Shown here: positions 19,131-30,432 of the stretch, in pieces
How the letters are laid out: each line of letters opens with the position of its first letter
How positions within the stretch are numbered: position 1 is the first letter of the stretch
Assembly: GCF_007289895.1 (NCBI RefSeq)
Contig: NZ_CP041660.1
Coordinates: 2,666,001 to 2,730,000, forward strand
Direction of reading: 5' to 3'
DNA from: Catenovulum sediminis
GTDB taxonomy: Bacteria; Pseudomonadota; Gammaproteobacteria; Enterobacterales; Alteromonadaceae
Length of the DNA: 64,000 nt
The notes under the pieces: generated by a model
Told to the model about the DNA's origin: nothing
Seen by the model: only the letters and a program-made list of their open reading frames with translations
The model's database searches: none
Program-made: the position numbers and the translations under genes

Positions 19131-21194
19131 TTAATATGAATATTCAAGGGTTAAACCGAGTCGTGCAGGTTCACCGTATTGGTAATAAAATTTACTTTGG
19201 TAGCCATCTCTAGGGTCGTTGCCAAAATTAAAGCCTTGCACATAATAATCTTGATCAAAGATATTGCGCGCCCAAAGTTTAACGAGCAAGTTGTTGTTTT
19301 GATAATTGAGTGCCGCATTCACCAGATTACGCTTGTCAGCTTGCACATCGTTGTCACTATCGTCGGAAAAGTAATAACTGTCTTTACCAATCGCTTCAAT
19401 GTTAAACCAGATATCTTGCGTAAGATTTAAATTCGCACCTAATTGATAACTATAGTCAGGTGATTGCGATAAGGTTCGCTCAGCAAAGGTTTGACCGCTT
19501 GAAGGCACAGTATAGCGCTCGGAAATAGCGCGCAATTGACCAAAGCTTGCGTATAAGTGTAAAACATCCGAAGCATACCAGTTTAACTCAGCTTCTAAAC
19601 CCGTCGAATAACCCCCTTGAGCATTGCGTGTGAAGCTAATAAATTCGGTGCTACCATCTGCGCGTTCAACTTCAAAATACTTGTTTAGCTGAATGTCTTC
19701 TCTGTCCATATAAAAGGCGGTTAAATTAAATGCAAAATTGTTATGACGGTATTTAAAGCCGGCTTCATAATTCCATAAGTATTCCGGCGTGTAGTATCTT
19801 TGTGCATCACTTAGCGTGCCATTATAATTGATACCGCCGCGCATATAACCTCTGTTGATTGATGCAAAAGCGAAGGTATCTGACGATAGTTGATAAGCCA
19901 AAGCTAATTTACCACCCCACATTTCATAATCAGGTGTTATGTTTAGTTGTTGTGAGTTGCGATAATCCATTTTATGTATTTCGTAACGAAGGCCTATTGT
20001 CAGAGATAAGTCGTCATTTAGTTGACTATCACTTTGCGCAAAAATTGCGCCTTTTTGGTTGTTGAAATCGGATGTGAAAAGATCGCTATAGGTATAGTCG
20101 CGAACCAATTTGTCTTTGGATTCTTGCAAATATATGCCAGTGACCCATTGCGTGCTGTTGTTTAATATTTTTTCCTGATGAGACAACAGCCGCAGTTCTA
20201 AACTGGCATTTGTTTTGTCATGCGCGTAACTGTCAACTGAGCTGTATCCGTCTGGATGAATGCCTTCGTATGCCCAGTCTTCATCGTACTGATAAAGCGT
20301 ATCTGAATGGGCATAACTGACAATAGAATGCAGCTTGATTGCGCTATTTAATGGTTTTTTATACTGTACAGAATACGCGTTGGTTTGTTGTGTATCTTTA
20401 CCGGGCTGATCGGACAAAGTCTGGCGTGTATTGTCTAAGCTAAAAGTATCATAACCATTGTCCATGTTGACATGTGTATAAGACAAGTCTAATTGCCCTT
20501 GTTGGGGCATCTCAATGGACAGCTTACCACGTAGGGTCATTTCATCCCGATTATTGGTATCGTCTTGTTTAAGATAGGCGTTTTCGATAAATCCGTCTGA
20601 AGTATAGCGGTGGGCACTTAAACGAAAATTAGCTTGCTTGTTTATGCGGTTGCCGACCGCAACACCAAATTCCTGTGTGTTGTAGTTGGCTTTGCTGAAT
20701 TTAATTTTACCAGATGGGGAGGAGCTAGGCTGTGTTGATGTTAAGTAGATTAAGCCAGCCATGGCATTTGCGCCAAATCGTGTACCCTGTGGCCCTCTAA
20801 ATATTTCTACTTGTTCTATATCAAACAGGGTTGCGCCACTGCCAATTTGGCTAAAATCAACATCATCTATATAAATGCCAACTGGGTAATTTACCGGCGC
20901 GTCAAACTCGCTCTGTGCACCAAGTCCTCTGATTTGAAAAAAGCGTGCACGAGAACTACCGCCATTAAAGTTTACGTTCGCCGCTGCAGAAATGACATCT
21001 TCTAGGTGGTTATTGGCGGTGCGATTTAACGCGGATTGATTTAGCACGCTTAATGATAACGCGCTATTATTAACTGTGCTTTGGCGAAAATCCCCTTTTA
21101 CTTGAATGACTTCAATCTCGTCCTGAGCAAAAGAATAGCAACTGCTAATGGTTAAACCGATTAAACTAAATTTAATTAAATTATGGATTTTCAT
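19131..21194 (-). CDS. TonB-dependent outer-membrane receptor, probable thiamine receptor
   Basis: 687 residues. A signal peptide (likely cut after SFAQ or near) is followed by a TonB-box-like DEIEVIQVKG, a plug domain with IEIFRGPQGT-type motif (VEIFRGPQGTRFGANAMAG) and a beta-barrel ending in the aromatic residue of GLTLEYSY. ATG 21194 is chosen because GAGGA lies upstream and the longer frame would run into the riboswitch. The TPP riboswitch in its leader and the downstream thiamine genes point to thiamine or a precursor as ligand. Confidence 0.9.
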   Translation of the reverse strand: MKIHNLIKFSLIGLTISSCYSFAQDEIEVIQVKGDFRQSTVNNSALSLSVLNQSALNRTANNHLEDVISAAANVNFNGGSSRARFFQIRGLGAQSEFDAPVNYPVGIYIDDVDFSQIGSGATLFDIEQVEIFRGPQGTRFGANAMAGLIYLTSTQPSSSPSGKIKFSKANYNTQEFGVAVGNRINKQANFRLSAHRYTSDGFIENAYLKQDDTNNRDEMTLRGKLSIEMPQQGQLDLSYTHVNMDNGYDTFSLDNTRQTLSDQPGKDTQQTNAYSVQYKKPLNSAIKLHSIVSYAHSDTLYQYDEDWAYEGIHPDGYSSVDSYAHDKTNASLELRLLSHQEKILNNSTQWVTGIYLQESKDKLVRDYTYSDLFTSDFNNQKGAIFAQSDSQLNDDLSLTIGLRYEIHKMDYRNSQQLNITPDYEMWGGKLALAYQLSSDTFAFASINRGYMRGGINYNGTLSDAQRYYTPEYLWNYEAGFKYRHNNFAFNLTAFYMDREDIQLNKYFEVERADGSTEFISFTRNAQGGYSTGLEAELNWYASDVLHLYASFGQLRAISERYTVPSSGQTFAERTLSQSPDYSYQLGANLNLTQDIWFNIEAIGKDSYYFSDDSDNDVQADKRNLVNAALNYQNNNLLVKLWARNIFDQDYYVQGFNFGNDPRDGYQSKFYYQYGEPARLGLTLEYSY

Positions 21195-21244
21195 GCGTTC
21201 CTCAAATACGAAAGGCGAGTGACGCAGGGATAGGAAGTGATTAA

Positions 21245-21323
21245 CCATCCCTGCCACAGCATTACCTGAACAGGTTCAAAGGGTTCGCAGAATTGCGTCT
21301 CAGTTTATCAATACACCCCTTGG
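21245..21323 (-). promoter_or_regulatory. TPP riboswitch (THI element) of the thiamine salvage operon
   Basis: On the minus strand the RNA reads GGGGTG, then CTGAGA, then CCCTTTGAACCTGTTCAGGT and GCAGGGA, the conserved core of the TPP aptamer. CCA and TGG close the outer stem. It ends 50 bases before the receptor start, so control of transcription or of ribosome access is possible. Rising TPP should switch the operon off. Confidence 0.93.
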
Positions 21324-21384
21324 TAATTGGGTGGCATTTTAACAGAAGACGGTCATTGAGTCGATGTAGGTAAACACGCCTTTT

Positions 21385-22044
21385 TTACAGATCAAGGGCT
21401 TCTTTTATCTGAGCTATTTCTGTTTTTAACTGTGCAACTTCTTGTTCGAGTTGCTCGATACGTTGTTGCTCATCAGGATGAAGGCTTGCTTGCGCTGTGT
21501 TTGCATCCGTTAAGTTGTCATATTTTGCTATCTCATCATCGGATGTAAAAAGATGAATATAGCGAGACTCGCGTTTGCCAGCTTCACGCGGAAGCTTTTT
21601 TACCATAGGATCTTCACTATGAGCCATCTCGCTGAGTGTTTCTTCAACCTGTGCGACATCAGAAAACGCGTATAATCTTTGTGTTCGAGTTCTTAATTCG
21701 CCTGGCGTCTGAGCGCCGCGTAAAAATAGCAGACAAATAATTGCACTTTGTGCAGGGGATAAATCAAACAAAGAAAAATCGGAACCACAAAATCTATGTT
21801 TGTATTTGGCGGCACGAGCGGATGGGCTGGAAACAAGTTGTAAAACCCTAAGCTTAATCAGTTCGTCAACGATATTTTGTACTTGGCTTTCGCTAAAATT
21901 GACGACGGGATCGCGATTGGACTTTTGGTTACAGGCGTTTGTCATTGCGTTAATTGATAGGGGGTATTGGTCGGGTGTTGTTTTTTCTTTTTCTAAGAAA
22001 ACACCTATCAGTCGTGTTTGTTCAAAGCTAAATTCTTTCGTCAT
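21385..22044 (-). CDS. yceH: YceH/DUF480 family protein
   Basis: 219-residue protein with two winged-helix domains typical of the family: TRLIGVFLEKEKTTPDQYPLS at the N-terminus and LLFLRGAQTPGELRTRT in the middle, then a C-terminal coiled coil rich in Glu and Gln. Start MTKEFSFEQ at 22044 is chosen because it matches family N-termini; a longer in-frame start adds a basic stretch. Function not established; DNA binding is plausible. Confidence 0.9.
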   Translation of the reverse strand: MTKEFSFEQTRLIGVFLEKEKTTPDQYPLSINAMTNACNQKSNRDPVVNFSESQVQNIVDELIKLRVLQLVSSPSARAAKYKHRFCGSDFSLFDLSPAQSAIICLLFLRGAQTPGELRTRTQRLYAFSDVAQVEETLSEMAHSEDPMVKKLPREAGKRESRYIHLFTSDDEIAKYDNLTDANTAQASLHPDEQQRIEQLEQEVAQLKTEIAQIKEALDL

Positions 22045-22368
22045 CCAGTTACCTTTATTTTTTCTATTTGTCTTAAGCATTCTAATTATCTAAGCATAGC
22101 ACTTTGCCGTGTAAAATAGGCTGTGTTGTTATGTTGGCGCAAGATTAGGATAAGTAATTAAAATAGCTTAACTTTTGAAATATATCATTATTCGCCGAAT
22201 TAACTTGGTTTTTTTCTGTCACACTTGCCTTGAAATCAAACTTTGAGCCTACATTTTACAGCAATCTTATTTTAAGGTTGGGTTCAGTGCATTTTTCATG
22301 TATTTTAATTTTTATTATTGTGCGGCCCATCTTTTCTACTGCACTTATCTTGTTGAGGAATATTCATA
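22045..22368. other. Intergenic region between yceH and gshA
   Basis: Divergent promoter region. AT-rich, without a gene, repeat or operator that I can support. GAGGA at 22355-22359 is the gshA ribosome-binding site. Confidence 0.5.
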
Positions 22369-23928
22369 GTGATTTTAGCAGGCGATTTGCGTGACTTTTT
22401 CGAAACGCAAGGAACAGCTTATGCTGGGCAACTCAGTCGAGGGATCGAAAAAGAAGCGTTACGTATTGCGGCAAATGGTAAATTAGCCAAAACATCGCAT
22501 CCGGCAGCGTTGGGCTCTGCATTAACCAACCCTTATATCACCACAGATTATGCGGAAAGTTTATTAGAATTTATTACGCCCGTTGAAAATAAGCCTGAAG
22601 TGAGTTTAAGTCAACTGGCCGATTTGCATAAATTTGCTTATCACAATCAGCAAGATGAATTACTCTGGCCAATGAGTATGCCGTGTTTTGTCGGTTGCGA
22701 ATCGGATATTGAAATAGCGCAATACGGCAGTTCAAATACCGGAAAAATGAAAACTCTTTATCGAGAAGGATTAAAAAACCGCTATGGCAGTTATATGCAG
22801 GTTATTGCAGGGGTGCATTTTAATTTTTCTTTCCCACACAGTTTTTGGCAACGCTTAGCTAAACAACAAAATAAAACACTCAATCAAGATTTTATATCCG
22901 ATCGTTATTTAGCTGTTTTACGTAATGTGAAACGCCACCTTTGGTTGTTAGCTTATTTATTTGGTGCATCTCCAGCTTTGTGTTCGTCCTTTATTGAAGG
23001 TAAACAGTCTGCCTATCCGTTTGAAAAAGTCGGTAAAGGGTCATTGTATCTACCCTATGCCACCTCATTACGATTAAGTGATCTGGGTTACACAAATAAA
23101 GCTCAATCGGTATTAAGTATTCGTTATAACAATTTGGATGAATATATTGCGGGTTTACGTCAAGCGATTAAAATGCCGTCTGGTGATTTTGCACATATAC
23201 CGAGCGGACAAAACGGTATTTTTAATCAACTCAACAGCAATGTCTTGCAGATAGAAAATGAATATTATTCACCTGTCAGGCCAAAACGGGTGACCAAAAG
23301 CGGTGAAAAGCCGACGGATGCTTTGGCGCGCGACGGTATTCAATATATTGAACTGCGTGCACTGGATATTAACCCGTTTACGCCTGTTGGATTAGATATT
23401 GAGCAAATTCGATTTCTAGACGTATTTTTAACTTGGTGCGCAATACAAGCGTCACCCGAAATTCATTGTAATGATGAGTTTTTAATCACTGCAAACATGC
23501 AACAAACTATTTTGTACGGGCGCAAACCCGGTGTTGAGTTAAATAATGGTCAGCAAAAAATCACATTGACTGAATGGGCGCATTCAATTCTGGATGATTT
23601 GTATCAACTTGCAAATTACTTTGATGGTGATGCCTCATCAAATTACCGACAAGCACTGGATTGCCAAATGCGCAAAATTCGGCAACCTGAAACAACGCCG
23701 TCGGGGCGTGTTATTAGCCGCTTATTGTCTGAAAATATTGATAATGGCGAGTTAGGTTTGCAATTGGCCAGTCAATATCGTTCACAACTCATGGGGCAAG
23801 ATTATGCGATGTTCGATGCAGGCTTTTTAGCGGACGCAGCTAAGGCAAGTCGTGAAAAACAGGTGCAGATTGAACAATCACAAAATTTGCCATTTGACGT
23901 CTTTTTAAATCAGTATTTTGCACAATAG
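22369..23928 (+). CDS. gshA: Glutamate-cysteine ligase
   Basis: First enzyme of glutathione synthesis, joining the gamma-carboxyl of glutamate to cysteine with ATP. The 519-residue product has the E. coli-type GshA layout: SRGIEKEALRI near residue 24, ITPDYAESLLEFITP-type acid-rich loop, VIAGVHFNFSFP in the middle and IQYIELRALDINPF. Length equals the family norm. The start is GTG 22369 with GAGGA nine bases upstream. The transglycosylase lipoprotein gene follows by 2 bases. Confidence 0.96.
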   Translation: MILAGDLRDFFETQGTAYAGQLSRGIEKEALRIAANGKLAKTSHPAALGSALTNPYITTDYAESLLEFITPVENKPEVSLSQLADLHKFAYHNQQDELLWPMSMPCFVGCESDIEIAQYGSSNTGKMKTLYREGLKNRYGSYMQVIAGVHFNFSFPHSFWQRLAKQQNKTLNQDFISDRYLAVLRNVKRHLWLLAYLFGASPALCSSFIEGKQSAYPFEKVGKGSLYLPYATSLRLSDLGYTNKAQSVLSIRYNNLDEYIAGLRQAIKMPSGDFAHIPSGQNGIFNQLNSNVLQIENEYYSPVRPKRVTKSGEKPTDALARDGIQYIELRALDINPFTPVGLDIEQIRFLDVFLTWCAIQASPEIHCNDEFLITANMQQTILYGRKPGVELNNGQQKITLTEWAHSILDDLYQLANYFDGDASSNYRQALDCQMRKIRQPETTPSGRVISRLLSENIDNGELGLQLASQYRSQLMGQDYAMFDAGFLADAAKASREKQVQIEQSQNLPFDVFLNQYFAQ

Positions 23929-23930
23929 AT

Positions 23931-24548
23931 ATGAATAATAAAAAACGCTTAATTTTAATCTCTACCCTGTGTTTGTTAGCCGCTTGTGCAACGGCGCCCC
24001 CACAAAAGCCGGAAGATTTATGTGAAATCTTTTTTGAAAATAGAGATTGGTATGATGCGGCCAAAGATGCTCAGGCTAAATGGGGAACACCCATTCATAT
24101 TCCGATGGCAATGATGTATCAGGAAAGTTCATTCAGAGCGGATGCTAGGCCCCCAATGGAGTATTTTTTAGGCTTTATTCCGATTGGTCGTGCTAGTAGC
24201 GCTTATGGATATTCTCAAGCTAAAACACCCACTTGGGAAGATTACAAACGTGAAACGGGTAATGGCTGGGCTGACAGGGATGATTTTGAAGATGCGATAG
24301 ATTTTATGGCATGGTTTATTTACAAAACGCATAAAGTCAATGGCGTCTCTAAATGGGATGCCTATAACCAGTACTTAAACTATCACGAAGGTTGGGGTGG
24401 TTATCGTAAAAAATCATATAATCGCAAGGCTTGGTTAAAAAAAGTGGCTGCTAAAGTACAAGGCCGCGCAGAGCGCTATGGTGCACAGCTTAAACGATGT
24501 GAAGAAGAGCTCAGTCACGGTTGGTTATGGCGTCTGTTTTTTGGTTAA
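23931..24548 (+). CDS. SLT-domain lytic transglycosylase lipoprotein
   Basis: 205-residue lipoprotein: signal peptide with lipobox LAAC (Cys 19), then an SLT-type lysozyme-like domain. The likely catalytic Glu is residue 65 in MMYQESSFRAD, followed by YGYSQAKTPTW and YLNYHEGWGGY motifs typical of transglycosylases. It would cleave peptidoglycan from the membrane surface. Immediately downstream of gshA, so co-transcribed. An AT-rich stem (AAATAAATG...CATTTATTT, 24548-24574) follows and may act as a weak terminator. Confidence 0.85.
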   Translation: MNNKKRLILISTLCLLAACATAPPQKPEDLCEIFFENRDWYDAAKDAQAKWGTPIHIPMAMMYQESSFRADARPPMEYFLGFIPIGRASSAYGYSQAKTPTWEDYKRETGNGWADRDDFEDAIDFMAWFIYKTHKVNGVSKWDAYNQYLNYHEGWGGYRKKSYNRKAWLKKVAAKVQGRAERYGAQLKRCEEELSHGWLWRLFFG

Positions 24549-24819
24549 AATAAATGTCTGTTGGTCATTTATTTGAGGTGTTGCGCTTTTATTAAATTTC
24601 AATGTAACAGTTAGGTATATCTTATATCTGATTGTTACATTCAGTCCTCTTTATATATAACCAGGTAAATGAAATCCAATAATTTTTGCTTTTATTGTTT
24701 ATCTGACCGTGAGTCTCTTAGATTTAAATTACGTTCTTTTTAAATAACTTACCTGCAATTAACATGGTTTGAGCTAGGCTAAAAGAGTCGCGCAAATTCA
24801 AGCAGGTAGGTTAAAGGCT

Positions 24820-25209
24820 ATGATTCAAGAGCAATCCTTACTCGTTGCATATAAATGGCATATAAAAACGCTGGATGGCATGTATTTACGCTTTCATAAT
24901 GGAGAGGTTAAATTATCGCTCAGTAATCAGTGCAAATCAGCTGACTGGCTGTTTTCACCTTGTATGGAAGTTGGGCGATATTATATTTTAAACGCGTTGA
25001 CGGGGGATAACCTAGTGGATACGGTCAATGGTGGATATGATGAGTGGTCTATCGAGCCTTGTTACAATGGTACTCAACAGTTAGTCAGTGCGGGTGGTTT
25101 ATTTCGACATTTTGAAAAAAGTGTCGTGCAAACGGCTTCGAGTGGGTGTGCGGCTTTCCGATTTGTTGAATATGAGAATTGGGTGCTAGAAACTTCCGTT
25201 GCCACTTAG
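24820..25209 (+). CDS. Hypothetical protein, orphan
   Basis: 129-residue soluble protein without signal peptide or membrane helix. It is rich in aromatic residues and turns, with the pattern W-H-I-K-T-L-D-G-M-Y-L-R near the start and ILNALTGDNLVDTVNGG in the middle, and five Cys. The spacing of hydrophobic pairs suggests an all-beta fold, perhaps trefoil-like, but I do not recognise the family. It has a leader of about 270 bases and converges with the receiver-TPR gene, the two frames overlapping by 4 bases. Confidence 0.6.
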   Translation: MIQEQSLLVAYKWHIKTLDGMYLRFHNGEVKLSLSNQCKSADWLFSPCMEVGRYYILNALTGDNLVDTVNGGYDEWSIEPCYNGTQQLVSAGGLFRHFEKSVVQTASSGCAAFRFVEYENWVLETSVAT

Positions 25210-26840
25210 TGCTGGGGGACTTTTATCTGGTTATTACGCTCGATAAGTTTGTCATATCTTTGCTGTTGTTCGCTGGTTAAACTTGTTGTATTGAGTATGC
25301 GTAAGCATTTTTGATACAACTCTTCCTGAGTGTCATTGAGCGTGGTTTTTAACTTTTGGTCTACCAATGCTTGCAACATATTAAGTGCAATTCGACTGTT
25401 TTTCGGCATTAACCTTAACGCGTCGGCAAACGCTTGGATAGCGGCGGGTAACTGCTTTTTATTATAAAGTTGCACGGCAATATTGTTGAGTTGACGGGGA
25501 GAGAATGGAATGTCGGTTTTTTCTTGCGCTTCTTGTTTAATATATCTACTCATGATTTTTTCATTGAGTGGGTCGTCTGCTGTTTGCGCAGCTAATCCTT
25601 CCAATAACTGTACAGCTTGGTCTTGATAACCTAATTCGTGAAACGCTTTTGCTTTGTCTAAGTGATCTTCCAAACTGCCCTCATTGTGCTGTTCCATCAC
25701 ACTGTTGATCAGTTGTTTTGCTTTTCCCTGTTCATCTTTTAGATAATGCAATCTTGCCTGTACGACAGCGATTTTATCTTTTGTTTCCGGATGGTTGGGA
25801 AATTCATGTTTAAGCGTCTCTAAGTATCGCTCAGACTGACGTGCGATTGCGGCAGATTCTGTTTCCGGCAAGGTCATCGCGTAATCAATTGCTGCTCTGG
25901 CAACGGTTAAATATAAATCAGGGGAGTCATGTAGTGACTTTTTCGCAAACTTCAGCATGGTTTTTGCTGTGACATATTGTCCGCTGTGATCGTGTAGTAA
26001 GCGAGCAAGCGATAAAACATTTTTTTGTCTGTTTATATTGCGCGGAGAGAGTCCGGTTGCATTTTGTAGTTGTTGATAAGCAAGTTCATATTCATCATGC
26101 TGGATATAATACTGACCCAATAAATCTAATGCGGCTAATTTGGTTTCGGGTTTTGTGACCAGCTTTTCTAAAATTGATTTGGCTGCGTCTTCTTTGTTTA
26201 ACCCTAGATAGGCTTTGGCTAAACCTACCATTGCCCAAGTGAATTTTTGCAGGGTGATAACTTCATAATAGAATTTTGCAGCAACTGTGTAATCTTGTTG
26301 TGCAAGTAACACATCACCTTTGATGCGTAACACGAGTGGATATAAGTTAGCGGCTTTGCTGTCTGTTAAAATGGCATCAATATTTTGCAGCGCATTAGCG
26401 TAATCATTTTGATCGAGCGCCTGATAAATTTTACTGAGTTTTTGTTTGCGGGTTAATACACGTCGCAGTCTTTCACTCAACTCTTTTGCCGTAAAAGGTT
26501 TAGCTAAAAAATCATCCGGTTGTAGCTCAACAACACTATTCACTAAAGTTGCATCGGTTTCGGCACTGGTAAAGATAAACGCAGTGGTTAGACGCACAGC
26601 GCCCGTCGCTTTTAATTCTTCAAATAAGTGGTAACCGTCACGGTCTCGACTGAGGTTATATGAACAAATAATAACGCTAAATGAAGTTTCCTGACACAAG
26701 CGCAACGCATGTTTTGCACTTTCTGCAACAGATATATTTTCAAAACCTATCTTTTCTAAAGATTGTTTTAAAAATATTTGTGCTAAAGGCTGATCATCAA
26801 TAATCAAAACCTTGGAAAACTTTACGAGCTCTGGATTCAT
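25206..26840 (-). CDS. Receiver-TPR protein with degenerate receiver domain
   Basis: 544 residues: an N-terminal CheY-like receiver (residues about 10-130) and a long C-terminal TPR array. The acidic pair D15-D16, the Thr in FIFTSAETD and the Lys in LAKPF are present, but the residue in the phosphoacceptor position, in VIICSYNLSRDRDG, is Ser 60 (codon TCA) rather than Asp. The domain is therefore probably not phosphorylated in the usual way. The TPR part suggests protein binding. Free-standing gene; partner unknown. Confidence 0.88.
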   Translation of the reverse strand: MNPELVKFSKVLIIDDQPLAQIFLKQSLEKIGFENISVAESAKHALRLCQETSFSVIICSYNLSRDRDGYHLFEELKATGAVRLTTAFIFTSAETDATLVNSVVELQPDDFLAKPFTAKELSERLRRVLTRKQKLSKIYQALDQNDYANALQNIDAILTDSKAANLYPLVLRIKGDVLLAQQDYTVAAKFYYEVITLQKFTWAMVGLAKAYLGLNKEDAAKSILEKLVTKPETKLAALDLLGQYYIQHDEYELAYQQLQNATGLSPRNINRQKNVLSLARLLHDHSGQYVTAKTMLKFAKKSLHDSPDLYLTVARAAIDYAMTLPETESAAIARQSERYLETLKHEFPNHPETKDKIAVVQARLHYLKDEQGKAKQLINSVMEQHNEGSLEDHLDKAKAFHELGYQDQAVQLLEGLAAQTADDPLNEKIMSRYIKQEAQEKTDIPFSPRQLNNIAVQLYNKKQLPAAIQAFADALRLMPKNSRIALNMLQALVDQKLKTTLNDTQEELYQKCLRILNTTSLTSEQQQRYDKLIERNNQIKVPQH

Positions 26841-27023
26841 TAGTGGTTTTTATGGTGTCCAAAAATACCTAGCATATGCGCTGATTATTGATACAAAGAC
26901 AGAGAATTACAAGTAAATAGCTCAAATTCTGATTTTAATCAGAAGATTTATTGTTCCACTTTCCTGCAATGCAACTTTTACTCTTTAAAATTTCTAGAGA
27001 GTCTATATAATCATCAGCGATTA

Positions 27024-27105
27024 CTTGTCGGAGTGCCTTAGGGCTGAGATCGCGTTAGCGGGATCCGTCGAACCTGATCTGGGTTAAACCAGCGTAGGGA
27101 ACAAG
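27024..27105 (+). promoter_or_regulatory. TPP riboswitch (THI element) upstream of thiC
   Basis: The RNA has CTTGT pairing with ACAAG as outer stem, GGAGTGCC, GGCTGAGAT, then GAACCTGATCTGGGTTAAACC and AGCGTAGGGA, the full TPP aptamer consensus. A TATAAT box at 27006-27011 just upstream is the likely -10; the -35 is weak. The aptamer ends 75 bases before the thiC ATG, leaving room for an expression platform. Confidence 0.96.
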
Positions 27106-27120
27106 ATAAACCATCCATAA

Positions 27121-29094
<1,974 letters not shown>

Positions 29095-29105
29095 GGTCGT
29101 TTGAT

Positions 29106-30221
29106 ATGAAAATTGCCGTTGTTGGCGGCGGGTTAATTGGAAGGCTGATGGCATGGCGCTTAAGTCATGCTTCTTCTGGTTGCCAGGTCGAGCTTTTTGA
29201 CAAAGGAATGGCCAGTGGAACTGGCAGTGCCGGTTACATCGCCGCTGCAATGGTTGCACCTGTCGCAGAGTCAGTGATTGCCGGACCGCTGGTCACGCAA
29301 TTGGGATTTCGGACATTGCAATTGTGGCCGGCGTTATTGGCTGATTTGGAACTACCTGTTTTTTACCAGCAAGCAGGGAGTTTAATTTTAGCGCATGCGC
29401 AAGATCGAGGCGATTTATTAAGTTTTCAACAACGATTAAAAAACTCAAACGCGTTAAAAACGTTGAATGCGCGACAGATTGCAGAATTAGAACCAGAATT
29501 AGGTTATCGATTTAACCAAGGCTTATATATCGAAAATGAAGCGCAAATCGATAATCGCAAACTATATCAAGCATTGCTCGAGGCTTTGCAGCAAAATGCG
29601 GTCAAAATGCACTGGCAAAAACCAGTTGTAGTGGAAGGTAATACTATTGTTTGCGGTACGCAAACAATGCAATACGACTGGGTTATCGATTGCCGTGGTA
29701 TGGGCGCTAAAGCCGATATGCAAAACAACCGAGCGCGTCAGCTACGCGGCGTGCGTGGTGAAGTTGCGCGTGTATATGCACCTGAAGTAAATATTAGCCG
29801 GCCGATTAGATTAATGCATCCAAGGTATCCGATTTATATTGTGCCAAAACCCGATAAACAGTACGTTATAGGGGCAACTGAAATTGAATCTGAATCGGAA
29901 AAGCCGGTGACTGTACGCTCATCGATGGAACTATTATCTGCCGCGTATAGTGTACACTCTGGTTTTGCTGAGGCACATATAGAAGCATTGGATAGTGGGT
30001 TAAGGCCGACCATGACAGATAATGATCCTTGCATTCAAGTTGAACAAGGTTTGATGCGGATAAATGGTCTATATCGACATGGCTTCCTGTTGGCCCCGGC
30101 TATTCTTGAACAAGCATTAATTCGATTGTTTCAAGATTCTGCTAAGACAATAGCTGACAGCACATTGGGCAGTATCAACTTTCAAAATGCAACTCAGTGT
30201 GAAGCTTTATTTTTCTCGTAA
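29106..30221 (+). CDS. thiO: FAD-dependent glycine oxidase ThiO
   Basis: 371-residue flavoprotein of the DAO family. The FAD-binding G-x-G-x2-G is at the N-terminus (VVGGGLIGRLMAW) and the C-terminal FAD-contacting region reads NGLYRHGFLLAPA. ThiO oxidises glycine to the imine needed by ThiG in aerobic thiazole synthesis, replacing the radical enzyme ThiH; its presence with thiS and thiG fits an oxygen-dependent route. It starts 12 bases after thiC. Confidence 0.95.
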   Translation: MKIAVVGGGLIGRLMAWRLSHASSGCQVELFDKGMASGTGSAGYIAAAMVAPVAESVIAGPLVTQLGFRTLQLWPALLADLELPVFYQQAGSLILAHAQDRGDLLSFQQRLKNSNALKTLNARQIAELEPELGYRFNQGLYIENEAQIDNRKLYQALLEALQQNAVKMHWQKPVVVEGNTIVCGTQTMQYDWVIDCRGMGAKADMQNNRARQLRGVRGEVARVYAPEVNISRPIRLMHPRYPIYIVPKPDKQYVIGATEIESESEKPVTVRSSMELLSAAYSVHSGFAEAHIEALDSGLRPTMTDNDPCIQVEQGLMRINGLYRHGFLLAPAILEQALIRLFQDSAKTIADSTLGSINFQNATQCEALFFS

Positions 30222-30232
30222 GAGGATAGTTT

Positions 30233-30430
30233 ATGAATGTAACGATTAATGGTCAGCCAGCTGAATTTTCAGATGGCTTAAGCTTATTAGATGTAGTTGT
30301 ACAGCATGGTGCACAAGCACCATTTGCACTGGCGGTTAATGGTCAGTTTATTCCTAAAAGCCAACATGCAGAAACTCAGATTAAAACACAAGACAGTATT
30401 GAAATACTTTCTCCTGTCCAAGGCGGCTAG
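30233..30430 (+). CDS. thiS: Sulfur carrier protein ThiS
   Basis: 65-residue ubiquitin-like carrier ending in the obligatory Gly-Gly (PVQGG). ThiF adenylates this end and it becomes a thiocarboxylate that gives sulfur to ThiG. Start [15 protein letters not shown] and end are typical. Located between thiO and thiG. Confidence 0.96.
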   Translation: MNVTINGQPAEFSDGLSLLDVVVQHGAQAPFALAVNGQFIPKSQHAETQIKTQDSIEILSPVQGG

Positions 30431-30432
30431 CT

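Noticed and set aside
21195-21257. Upstream start of the TonB-dependent receptor (MAGMVNHF)
   Set aside because: It begins inside the TPP riboswitch core; ATG 21194 with GAGGA gives a normal signal peptide.
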